From Pseudomonadota bacterium (GTDB taxonomy: Bacteria > Pseudomonadota > Gammaproteobacteria > Burkholderiales > Thiobacillaceae), in the NCBI GenBank assembly GCA_021811235.1, contig JAJZPG010000012.1, positions 1 to 64,000 on the forward strand: 64,000 nt of DNA, read 5' to 3'. A model generated the notes under the pieces. It did no database searches. It was not told the DNA's origin and worked only from the letters and a program-made list of their open reading frames with translations. This document shows, one piece after another, positions 29,924 through 39,000 of this stretch; positions within the stretch are counted from its first letter, which is position 1; each line of letters starts with the position of its first letter. The position numbers and the translations under genes were made by a program.

Positions 29924-30912
29924 TCGCGCACCAGTTCCGGGCCGCGGTAGATGAGGCCGGAATACACCTGCACCAGGGAGGCGCCGGCGGCGATCTTTTC
30001 GCGCGCGTGTTCGCCAGACAGGATGCCGCCGACGCCGATGATCGGCACCTCGTTCTTCAGGTGGTGCGCCAGCGCGCGGATGACGCGGGTGGAGGCTTCG
30101 CGCACCGGCGCACCGGACAGGCCGCCGGCCTCGTCGGCATTCGGCAGGCCGGCGACGGCGTCGCGCGAAATGGTGGTGTTGGTCGCGATCACCGCGTCGA
30201 TGCGGTGCATCATCAGCAGCGCGGCGATCGCGGCGATCTGCGCGTCGTCGAGGTCGGGGGCGATTTTCAGCGCGACCGGCACGTACTTGCCGTGCTGCTG
30301 CGCGAGATCCGACTGCCTGAGCTTGATCGCGGAGAGCAGCGCGTCGAGCGCCTCGTCCTTCTGCAGTTCGCGCAGGTTCTGCGTGTTGGGCGAGGAGATG
30401 TTCACCGTCACGTAGCTCGCGTGCGCGTACACCTTGTCGAGGCAGGCGAGGTAGTCGTCGACCGCGTGCTCGTTCGGGGTGTCCTTGTTCTTGCCGATGT
30501 TGATGCCGAGCACGCCCTTGTAGCCGCTTGCCACGACGTTCCTCACCAGGTTGTCGACGCCGAGATTGTTGAAGCCCATGCGGTTGATGAGGGCCTCCGC
30601 CTTGGGCAGGCGGAACAGGCGCGGCTGCGGGTTACCGCCCTGCGGACGCGGCGTGACCGTGCCGATCTCGATAAAGCCGAATCCCAGCGCCGCCAGCGCG
30701 TCGATGTGTGCGCCGTCCTTGTCGAGTCCGGCGGCGAGGCCGACAGGGTTCGGAAAGTCGATGCCCATCACCTGCACCGGCGTGCCCGCCGCGCGCGGCA
30801 GCAGGCCCAGAAGGCCGAGACGCTGTGCGACATCGATCCCCCACAGGGTGAAACGGTGCGCGTCCTCCGGGTCGAGGCTGAAGAGGGCGGGGCGGATCAG
30901 GGGGTAGAGCAT
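29899..30912 (-). CDS. pyrD: Dihydroorotate dehydrogenase (quinone), class 2
   Basis: A 337-residue flavoenzyme with the membrane-associating N-terminus ([23 protein letters not shown]) that marks class 2, then [37 protein letters not shown], the catalytic Ser region [12 protein letters not shown], and the FMN-phosphate site [11 protein letters not shown]. It oxidises dihydroorotate using the quinone pool in pyrimidine synthesis. It starts 3 bp after the symporter gene. Confidence 0.95.
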   Translation of the reverse strand: MLYPLIRPALFSLDPEDAHRFTLWGIDVAQRLGLLGLLPRAAGTPVQVMGIDFPNPVGLAAGLDKDGAHIDALAALGFGFIEIGTVTPRPQGGNPQPRLFRLPKAEALINRMGFNNLGVDNLVRNVVASGYKGVLGINIGKNKDTPNEHAVDDYLACLDKVYAHASYVTVNISSPNTQNLRELQKDEALDALLSAIKLRQSDLAQQHGKYVPVALKIAPDLDDAQIAAIAALLMMHRIDAVIATNTTISRDAVAGLPNADEAGGLSGAPVREASTRVIRALAHHLKNEVPIIGVGGILSGEHAREKIAAGASLVQVYSGLIYRGPELVRECVQALAR

Positions 30913-30915
30913 GGT

Positions 30916-32229
30916 TCAGGCGGAAGAAGTGGAAAGCGGGTGGCGGCGGGTGGCGGCCTCGACCGAGCCGGCGGCCGGGTCGTTGAATACGTCGAGGTCG
31001 AGCGCCTTTTCGCTCTTGGCGACGATGCAGGAGACCACGCAGTCGCCGCTGACGTTGACCGTGGTGCGCATCATGTCGAGCAGGCGGTCGACGCCGATGA
31101 TGAGCGCGATGCCCTCGACCGGCAGGCCGACCTGGCCGAGCACCATGGTCAGCGTCACCAGGCCGACCGCGGGAATCGCCGCGGTTCCGACCGATGCCAG
31201 GGTCGCGGTGAGCACCACCAGCAGGTAGTCGGTGAGCGTGAGGTCGATGCCGTAGACGTTGGCGATGAACACCGTGGCGACCCCCTGCATCATCGCCGTG
31301 CCGTCCATGTTGATGGTGGCGCCGAGCGGCACGGTGAACGAGGCGATGCTGTTCGGCACGCCCATCTTGTATTCAACCGTGTGCAGCGTCACCGGGATGG
31401 TGGCGCCGGAACTGGCAGTGGAAAACGCGAACGCCGCCGGGTCGCGCATTTTCTTGAGAAAGGTGATCGGATTGAGCGAGGCGAGCAGACGCAGCAACAC
31501 AGGGTAGGTGACGAACAGCTGGATCGCCAGCGCGGCGGTCAGCGTGAGGAAATACGCCGCCAGCGGCAGCAGGATGTCGAGCCCCTGACTGGCGAAAGTG
31601 CGGGTGATCAGTGCGAACACGCCCCAGGGCGCGAGCCGCATGATCCACTCGACCATGTGCATGATCACCACGTCGAGATCGGTGAAGAAATTCAGCACGT
31701 GCCTGCCGCGCGTCCCCGACATCGTCACCGCCACGCCGAACAGCAGGGCAAACACGATGATCTGCAGCATGTTGCCCTCGGCCATCGCCGCCACCGGATT
31801 GGTCGGCACCAGGTCGATCAGCATCTGGGTCAGCGGCGGCGCCTCCTTGCCGGAAAAGCCCGCTTCGGTCGTGCCGGCGTCGAAGCCGTGCCCGGGGCCG
31901 ACCGCACCCGCCAGCGCCAGTGCGATCGTCACTGCCAGCGCCGTCGTCGCCAGATACAGCGCCAGGGCCTTGGCGCCGATGCGGCCCAGCGTCTTGAGGT
32001 CGGACAGCGCGGTGACGCCGACCACCAGCGAGACGAACACCAGCGGCACCACCATCATCTTCAGCGCCGCCACGAACACCGAGCCGATCACGTGGAGCAG
32101 GCCGTCGACCACGAAGGTCTGCAGCCAGGGGCCCGCGCCCAGCTGATTGAGCGCCACGCCCAGCGCGATGCCGGCGAGCATCGCGATGACGATCTGGCGG
32201 GTGAGGCGATGGGGGGAGGACGAGGGCAT
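30916..32229 (-). CDS. Dicarboxylate/amino acid:cation symporter (DAACS/SLC1 family)
   Basis: A 437-residue transporter with eight helices and two re-entrant hairpins. The HP1 motif FSTASSGATIPVTL, NMDGTAMMQGVA in TM7 and DRLLDMMRTTVNVSGD in TM8 identify the glutamate/dicarboxylate carrier family (GltP, DctA). Substrate could be glutamate, aspartate or C4-dicarboxylates; the TM8 Arg in MMRTTVN fits an acidic substrate. It lies 3 bp upstream of pyrD on the same strand. Confidence 0.9.
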   Translation of the reverse strand: MPSSSPHRLTRQIVIAMLAGIALGVALNQLGAGPWLQTFVVDGLLHVIGSVFVAALKMMVVPLVFVSLVVGVTALSDLKTLGRIGAKALALYLATTALAVTIALALAGAVGPGHGFDAGTTEAGFSGKEAPPLTQMLIDLVPTNPVAAMAEGNMLQIIVFALLFGVAVTMSGTRGRHVLNFFTDLDVVIMHMVEWIMRLAPWGVFALITRTFASQGLDILLPLAAYFLTLTAALAIQLFVTYPVLLRLLASLNPITFLKKMRDPAAFAFSTASSGATIPVTLHTVEYKMGVPNSIASFTVPLGATINMDGTAMMQGVATVFIANVYGIDLTLTDYLLVVLTATLASVGTAAIPAVGLVTLTMVLGQVGLPVEGIALIIGVDRLLDMMRTTVNVSGDCVVSCIVAKSEKALDLDVFNDPAAGSVEAATRRHPLSTSSA

Positions 32230-32368
32230 GCGGGTCCGGGCAGAAAGGGCTCAGGCGCGAGTTTAACAGGGGCCGGCGGGCTGCCGCGCCTGCCCCGGTC
32301 GATGTTATCCTCGGCGTTGCGCACGACGCGCCTTTTCCGTTTTCGCAGTTTCAATTCAACGACACGCC

Positions 32369-33526
32369 ATGACCATCCGGAACTTCCTGCAAGGACTCGC
32401 ACTGCTGTTCAGCGTGGCGCTCGCGCCCCATGCCGCCGCCGCCCTTCCCCCGCCGCCGCCGCTCGCCGCCAAGGCCTGGGTGCTGATGGACGCCGCCAGC
32501 GGCAGCGTGCTGGTGAACCACGAAGGCACGACCCGCCTGCCGCCCGCCAGCCTCACCAAGCTGATGACCTCGCACGTCGCGGCGATGGAACTGCAGCGCG
32601 GTCGCCTCAAGGAAACCGACCTCGTCACCATCAGCGAGAAAGCCTGGCGCATGGGCGGTTCCAAGATGTTCGTCATGGTCGGCAACCAGGTCGCGGTGAG
32701 CGACCTGCTGCGCGGCATCATCGTGCAGTCGGGCAACGACGCCAGCATCGCGCTGGCCGAGCACATCGCCGGCGGCGAGGAGACCTTCGCCGCGATGATG
32801 AACCAGGAAGCCAAGCGCCTGGGGCTGGTTGACACGAACTTCGTCAACGCCACCGGCTGGCCCGCCGACGGCCACTATTCGTCCCCCCTCGACATGGCCA
32901 GGCTCGCCCGCGCCATCATCCTCGAGGACCCCGCGCACTACTCGCTGTACAAGGAAAAGGAATTCGTCTGGAACAACATCCGCCAGCCGAACCGCAACCT
33001 GCTGCTGTGGCGCGATGCCAGCGTCGACGGCCTGAAGACCGGCCACACCGAGGAAGCCGGTTACTGCCTCGTCGCCTCCGCCAAGCGCAACGACCAGCGC
33101 CTGATCGCCGTGGTGTTCGGCACCAACAGCGAGGAAGCGCGGGCCAACGAAACCGCCAAGCTGCTCGGTTACGGCTTCAGCTTCTTCGACAGCAAGACCT
33201 TCTTCAAGAAGGGCGCCACGGTGCAGAGCGTCGACGTCTGGAAGGGTGCCGCGCGCAGCGTCAGGGCCGGCGTCGCCAGCGACTTCGCCGCCGCGCTGCC
33301 CAAGCGCGCCGCTGACGGCTACCAGACGCGCGTCGTGCTGAAGGCAGGCGACATCGTCGCCCCCGTCGCCGCCGGCGCGCCGCTCGGCCGCGTCGAACTG
33401 GTGGGTGCCGACGGCAAGGTCGTGATGCAGGCGCCGCTGGTCGCGCTGGAGGCCGTCGAGGAAGGCGGCTTCTTCCGCCGGGTGTGGGACAGCATCCGCC
33501 TGTTCTTCAAGGGGCTGTTCGGTTAG
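32369..33526 (+). CDS. dacC: D-alanyl-D-alanine carboxypeptidase (PBP5/6 type)
   Basis: A 385-residue class C low-molecular-weight penicillin-binding protein. It has a signal peptide, the SxxK site SLTK (Ser61, Lys64), SGN in VQSGNDAS and KTG in GLKTGHTEEAGYC, a C-terminal beta domain, and an amphipathic membrane-binding end (RVWDSIRLFFKGLFG). It trims pentapeptides of peptidoglycan in the periplasm. dacA is an equally valid name; family is certain, paralogue is not. Confidence 0.93.
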   Translation: MTIRNFLQGLALLFSVALAPHAAAALPPPPPLAAKAWVLMDAASGSVLVNHEGTTRLPPASLTKLMTSHVAAMELQRGRLKETDLVTISEKAWRMGGSKMFVMVGNQVAVSDLLRGIIVQSGNDASIALAEHIAGGEETFAAMMNQEAKRLGLVDTNFVNATGWPADGHYSSPLDMARLARAIILEDPAHYSLYKEKEFVWNNIRQPNRNLLLWRDASVDGLKTGHTEEAGYCLVASAKRNDQRLIAVVFGTNSEEARANETAKLLGYGFSFFDSKTFFKKGATVQSVDVWKGAARSVRAGVASDFAAALPKRAADGYQTRVVLKAGDIVAPVAAGAPLGRVELVGADGKVVMQAPLVALEAVEEGGFFRRVWDSIRLFFKGLFG

Positions 33527-33558
33527 AAAGTCGTTTTCGATCGGGAATATGGCTAGTG

Positions 33559-33587
33559 CCGGATGCGGAATTGCATTCCGCATCCGG
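33559..33587. terminator. Bidirectional terminator hairpin
   Basis: CCGGATGCGGAAT and ATTCCGCATCCGG form a perfect 13-bp stem with a 3-nt loop, followed by TTTG, in the gap between convergent dacC and the secreted repeat protein. Confidence 0.8.
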
Positions 33588-33614
33588 TTTGCTGCGTCGC
33601 TGGTTTGACGAAGC

Positions 33615-34850
33615 TTACGGTGCAGGGGTCAGTTGCTGCCCCCCGATGGTTTCGCTTACGCGGAAACGACGTTCGCTCACGCCCGTATTGCCTTCGTTAT
33701 CCGTGACCTTCGCCGTGAAGGTGACGATCTTTTGCCCAGGGGGAAGAATCAGCGAACCGCCCACAACCCAATCGGCCACGACGCGCACGGCGCCCGTGAG
33801 CGGATCGATTTCGCTGCCAACGATATTGAACACCGGCGTCAGATTGCCGTGTGCAGGCACAAGCACCCCGGTGGGGGCTTGCAGCGGTACATCAAAGCTG
33901 AAATCCAGCCCCGGGAAGTTGCGGTTGGGACCTTTTCCAAGCTGCGTGGGGTCGAGGATGCTGCCAGGACCCAATTCGGGTTGGGTGACGGTATTGCCGA
34001 GTTCGTCTACTGCGATACCGGCACCGGCCACGTCGAGAATATTCACCTGAATAAAATTCAGCGACCCGGTTTGGTCGGTGGGAAGCTTGCTTTGCTCGCC
34101 AAGGGCGATCGAGCTCGGTACGCGCGGTGCGATGATTTCGACTTTGGGGCCGTTGCCGTTGACTACCCCGTCGCCGGAGTAAGTCGACGGATCGGGGGTC
34201 AGCGCGTTTCCGGAGCTAAGCTCGGGGTCAACCTGAACCTCGATTTCGTCGAAACCGATCCGGCCTTCTTGATCGACAACGGCTGCCGTGATGGTGAAGG
34301 ATTCAGTGTCGAGCGGCAGGGATTCCAGAACGTGCCATCCAACCCAGGCGGTCACGCCGGGACCCGGCGTATCGTCTGTTCCTGCGATATTGAACAAAGT
34401 GGCGAGATTGGTGTTTTCCGGAATGATTCCGCCATCCGGCTTGATCAGCGGTTTATCGATGAAAACATACAGACCCGGGAATTCAGGATTGAGTTTTCCC
34501 AGTAGGTCGGCATGCCGGATGCCGGGATCATTGGGTGACTGGGTTGCTTCGTTAAGTTTGATGCCTTCCTCGTCGCGTGTGAGGATTTCAAGATTGATGG
34601 CAAAGCCGCTGCCGTTTGTAGAGCCCGCTGCGACAAGGCCCTCGCCACGCGCCACCCGGGCACCGTTCAAGGGCGAGGTGAAACGCACCTGCGGAGGCAG
34701 GTCTGCCTTTGCCCCGACGTTGTTGATTACAGTGATGACATCGCGGTACCTGAGTTTGTCTTGGTGGGCCTGTGCTACCTGACTGAAGGCGAGTGCAGAG
34801 GTCGCTGCCAGTAGGGCGAGCGTGAGTTTTCCGAGAACGGGGGATTGCAT
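33615..34850 (-). CDS. Secreted protein with two tandem homologous domains
   Basis: A 411-residue protein with signal peptide (LTLALLAATSALAFSQVAQA). It holds two related domains of about 150 residues: each has an FPGL(Y/D) strand, a 10-residue GI-or-GV-(I/L)(P/V) segment, a FNI(A/V)G(T/S) block, a W-V-G-x strand and a final (A/V)T(A/D)xEGxxGxxExxV/RFRV strand. This suggests duplicated Ig-like beta-sandwiches. GC content looks lower and codon use less biased than in neighbours. Family not recognised; possibly a surface or extracellular structural protein. Confidence 0.7.
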   Translation of the reverse strand: MQSPVLGKLTLALLAATSALAFSQVAQAHQDKLRYRDVITVINNVGAKADLPPQVRFTSPLNGARVARGEGLVAAGSTNGSGFAINLEILTRDEEGIKLNEATQSPNDPGIRHADLLGKLNPEFPGLYVFIDKPLIKPDGGIIPENTNLATLFNIAGTDDTPGPGVTAWVGWHVLESLPLDTESFTITAAVVDQEGRIGFDEIEVQVDPELSSGNALTPDPSTYSGDGVVNGNGPKVEIIAPRVPSSIALGEQSKLPTDQTGSLNFIQVNILDVAGAGIAVDELGNTVTQPELGPGSILDPTQLGKGPNRNFPGLDFSFDVPLQAPTGVLVPAHGNLTPVFNIVGSEIDPLTGAVRVVADWVVGGSLILPPGQKIVTFTAKVTDNEGNTGVSERRFRVSETIGGQQLTPAP

Positions 34851-35340
34851 GGTTTTGGCTCCTACAAATCGCTGTGGTGACGTTAAACACGGAGAGTGGC
34901 TCGATTAATGATGTCAGCCCGACTTCAGGCGTGACATGCGGTAAACATCAACGGCTCGGGGATTATTCCGTTGGGGCCGCACAGATCCCCTGTGTGCGGG
35001 ATGGGTAACGACGCCAGCATCGTCCAGGCGAACGACGAACGGGTAGCCCCTGTCGCTGTTCACCCCGCTGCGCTGGATCGAACTGTCGGATGTCCTGAGG
35101 GATGTCGAAGGCGACCGCTCTGAAGAGTGGCCGTTCTGTTGTGCGGGGCCTCGCGGGCGCTGCAGTGGCATCTTGGGGGCACGCAGGGGAGTGCGGGCAT
35201 CCAGGGACGGGCGCGCCATCGACTAAAATTTTGTCTGTGGGAGTCGTGCGACCGTTTTCGCCGTACCCGGAACCGTGGCGACCCGACCTAGTCCAGGCGA
35301 GGGAGGCCACTCCGATGAATCGAATAGAGGATTCCGCACC
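34851..35340. other. 490-bp intergenic region with a possible gene remnant
   Basis: No convincing intact gene. A minus-strand frame ending at 34914 (start near 35219) encodes a low-complexity stretch followed by GYPFVVRLDDAGVVTHPAH, reminiscent of a Cache sensor-domain strand, so this may be a decayed sensor fragment. GACTAAAATTTTG near 35223 could hold a -10 (TAAAAT) for pssA. GAGGAT lies ten bases before the pssA start. Confidence 0.3.
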
Positions 35341-35961
35341 ATGAAACAAGGCAAGCATCTCACGATGATCCGCAGTTTTCATCTCGCAGACTGGCTGACC
35401 CTGGGCAATGCAGTGTGCGGAGTCGGCGCGCTGTTTGCCGTGATGGGCTATCTGCAGGGCCAGGGCGTACAGCACCTGTTCCTTGCCTGTGTGCTGGTCG
35501 CGCTGGCGTTTGTATTCGATGTTTTCGATGGCCGGGTTGCGCGTTGGCGGCAGCAAACCTCTTTGCTGGGGCGGGAGCTGGATTCCCTGGCCGATGTGAT
35601 CTCCTTTGGCGTTGCGCCGGCAATCATCGCCTATGGCGCCGGCATGGACGGGCTTTGGGATCGCGTGATCCTGCTCTATTTCGTCGCGTGCGGCGTGAGC
35701 CGTCTTGCCCGCTACAACATTACTGCCGAGGCTTTGGCGCAAGGCGGCGACAAGGTGAAGTATTTCGAGGGGACACCGATTCCCAGCGCCTTGTTGCTGG
35801 TCATCGTCATCGCCATTGCCGCTGCGAACGGCGCGATTGGACGTGATCTCTGGTTCGGGACGATCACCATTGGCCCCTGGCAGTTCCATCCCTTGGTGTC
35901 GATGTTCGCGGTGTCTGGCTCGTTGATGATCAGCCGGACGCTGCACATTCCGAAGTTCTGA
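35341..35961 (+). CDS. pssA: CDP-alcohol phosphatidyltransferase, probable phosphatidylserine synthase
   Basis: A 206-residue membrane enzyme. The CDP-alcohol motif DG-x2-AR-x8-G-x3-D-x3-D is complete in VFDGRVARWRQQTSLLGRELDSLADVISFGV, flanked by about six helices. FGVAPAIIAY and RLARYNI...YFEGTPIPSA are typical of CDP-diacylglycerol-serine phosphatidyltransferase of type II. It supplies phosphatidylserine, precursor of phosphatidylethanolamine. The ATG at 35341 has GAGGAT upstream; MIRSFHLADWLTLGN at 35365 is an alternative start. Confidence 0.85.
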   Translation: MKQGKHLTMIRSFHLADWLTLGNAVCGVGALFAVMGYLQGQGVQHLFLACVLVALAFVFDVFDGRVARWRQQTSLLGRELDSLADVISFGVAPAIIAYGAGMDGLWDRVILLYFVACGVSRLARYNITAEALAQGGDKVKYFEGTPIPSALLLVIVIAIAAANGAIGRDLWFGTITIGPWQFHPLVSMFAVSGSLMISRTLHIPKF

Positions 35962-36010
35962 GTCGTGCCGACAGACACGCTGCCGCATGGGCAGCCGTCC
36001 AAAATAAAAA

Positions 36011-36033
36011 GGGCTGCCCAGGCAGCCCTTTTT
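36011..36033. terminator. Rho-independent terminator (bidirectional)
   Basis: GGGCTGCC-CA-GGCAGCCC with an A5 tract before and T5 after. It sits between pssA and the convergent E2-E3 gene and can terminate on both strands. Confidence 0.92.
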
Positions 36034-36053
36034 ACATAGACGCGCGACGAGGC

Positions 36054-39000
36054 TTATTTCTTCGCCGTGCGCCGCAGGCGATTGAGCAGCCTGCGCGCCA
36101 GTTCGCCGAACAGTTCGGTCTGCGTCGGGTGCGGAAAGATCGCCTTGGCAACCTGGGTCAGCGTCATCTCGCCGGCCACCATCATCACGCCGATGCCGAT
36201 CAGGGTGTCGGTGTGGTCGGCGAGGTAGTGCACGCCGATGATGCGGCCGGTGGCCTTGTCGGCGACCAGCTTGATCATGCCCTCGGTCTCGCCGGTGATC
36301 ATCGCCTTGGCGTCGATGCTCATCGGCATCTTGGCTTCCACCGCGTCGATGCCCTTGGCCTTGGCCTGCGCGACCGACAGGCCGACGAAACCGGCCTGCG
36401 GGCGTGAGAAGGTCACGCCGCAGTCCTTGTCCTGGTCGTACTCGCTCGCATGGCCGAGCAGGTTGCCGGCGGCGACGCGGCCCTGGGTGGCGGCGGTGTG
36501 GGCAAGCATGTAGCCGCCGATGACGTCGCCGACCGCGTAGATGTGCGGGGCGCTGGTCTGGCAGCGGGCGTCGACCTTGATCGCCGCACCGTCGAGTTCG
36601 ACGCCGATCTTGTCGAGGTTGAGGCGGCTGGTGTCGGGACGCTTGCCGGTCGCCATCAGGACGACGTCGCAGTCGAAGGTCGATTCGACGCCTTCCTTGT
36701 TCGCGTAGCGCAGCTTCATCGCGCCGGGCGTGCCGCTCGCTTCCTTGATGTCGGCGCCGGTGACGACGGTGATTTCCTTCTCGAGCGAGGCGATCAGGCT
36801 TTTGGCGATCTCGTCCTCGATTTCGGCGAGGATGCGCTCGTTGCGCTCCAGCATCAGCACCTCGGTGCCGAAGTCGCGGAAGATCTGCGCCATCTCGACG
36901 CCGATGACGCCGCCGCCGACGATGCCGAGCTTCTTCGGCGGGCTGGCGAGGTTCCAGATGGTGTCGGAGGTGACCACGCCACCGGTCGCCAGGTTCTCGC
37001 GCGCGCCGGGGATCGGCGGCACGAAGGCGGGGGCGCCGGTGGCGATGACCGCGGCGCCGAAGCTGACGGTGTACGGCTCGCCCTCGACCGGGGTGATCTT
37101 CAGCGTGTGGGCGTCGACGAATTCGCCGTAGCCTTCGCGCACGTCGATCTTCATGCCCTTGTCGGCCTTGAGCGCCATGTCGCCGCGGCTGGTCTGCACC
37201 CAGCGGCGATGCTTCTCGACCTGTTCCCAGTTGAGCTTGGGCGTGTTGGTGCCGTCGACGCCCATCTCGGCGTCGTGCGCGCGGTTGCGGATGACGTCGG
37301 CCGCGGCGCGCCAGGCCTTGGACGGGATGCAGCCGCGCCACAGGCATTCTCCGCCGGGGAAGGGTTCGTTGTTGACCATCATGACCTTGACGCCATGGTC
37401 GGCCAGGTCGCGCGCGCAGTCCTCGCCGCCGGGGCCGCCGCCGACCACGACCACTTGAACATCCCAGTTGCCTTCGGGGATAGGCGAGACGGCCGGTGCC
37501 GCATGGCTGGCCGATGCGGCGGCAGCCGCAGCGACGCTCCCTGACCCCTGACCCCCGACCCCTGATCCCTCGCCTGCAATCCAGCCTTCCGGCGCCTCGA
37601 TGGTCTGTTTCAGCGTGGCCAGATACAGCGCGACGTCGGCGCCGTTCAGCACGCGGTGGTCGCCGGTGATGGTGAAGGGCGTGCCCTGCGGGCCGTTGGC
37701 GGCGATCGCCAGGATCGCGGCGATGCCGGGGGTGGGGATCGCGGTGAAGTGCGATACCCCCAGCATGCCCATGTTGGAAATGGTAAAGGTGGGATTGGAA
37801 TACTCGGCCGGCGCGAGTTTGCGCACCCGTGCACGCTCGACGAGGCCGGTCCAGTCGCTCTGCAGCGCTTCCAGCGGCTTCTTCTCGATGCCGTGCAGGA
37901 TCGGCACCACCAGGCCGCCGTCGTTCGACATCACGGCGACGCCGAAGTCGTGGTTGGCGCGCTCGACCAGCTTGTCGACCGGCTGGTAGGCCCAGTTCAT
38001 GCGCGGGAATTTCGCCATCGCCACCGAACAGGCCTTGGCGATCGCCACCGTCACCGAGACCTTCTTCGCCTTGGCGGCGGCGGTCAGCGCGGCGGTGTCG
38101 ATGTTCACCGTGACGTTGAAGGTCGGCAGCGTGAGCGAGGCGGTCATCGCGTGGCTCACGGCCTTTTCCATCGAGGTCATCGCACGGCCCTGGCCGGGCA
38201 CGTCGACCTGCGGCAGCGAATGCGCGACCTCCTGCATCGAGGGGCGCGCGCGCGCGACGTCGGCGGCGACGATCACGCCAGCGGGGCCGCTGCCGGCGAG
38301 GCCGGCGATGTTCACGCCGAGCTGCGCCGCGACCTTGCGGGCATAGGGCGAAGCCGGACGGCCCGGCACGCGTGCGACCGGCGGCTGGTTGCCGCTGGCA
38401 GCGACCTGCGCGGGCGCAGCCTTGGGCATGGGGATGTGCGCCGGCTTGTCGGCCGCATGCGGGGCGACCTTGTGGATGTTCTTGACCTTGTGGTCGGCGG
38501 AGAGGGTGACGCCGGTATCGTTCGCTTTCGATGCATCGTCGACGATGAAGGCCATCGGGTGGCCGACCTCGACCACGCTGCCGACGTCGGCGATGGGGCC
38601 GGAGAGGAAGCCCTCCTGGAACACCTCGACGTCCATGATGGCCTTGTCGGTCTCGACCGTGGCGACGATGTCACCGCGGCGGATGCTGTCGCCCGGCTGC
38701 TTCTCCCAGGTGACGACCACGCCTTCGGTCATGGTGTCGGAGAGCTGCGGCATCACGATCGGCGTGCCGGCATGGTGCGGGATCATCTCGGTCTGGGCTT
38801 TTTCTTCCACCACCTCGTCGGCGGCGATCGCGACGTCGCCCGGGGTGTCGGAGATGTAGCCGAGCGCAGCGCCTACCGCGATGGTCGCGCCGACGTCAGC
38901 CAGCGGGCCGGCCAGATAACCGGCTTTGAACACCTCGACGTCCATGATGGCCTTGTCGGTTTCGACCGTGGCGACGATGTCGCCGCGCTCGACCTTGTCG

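Noticed and set aside
36450-37544. Long plus-strand open frames opposite the E2-E3 gene (also 37656-39107)
   Set aside because: Mirror frames of a GC-rich gene with D/H/V/G-rich low-complexity translation; no ribosome site or family features.
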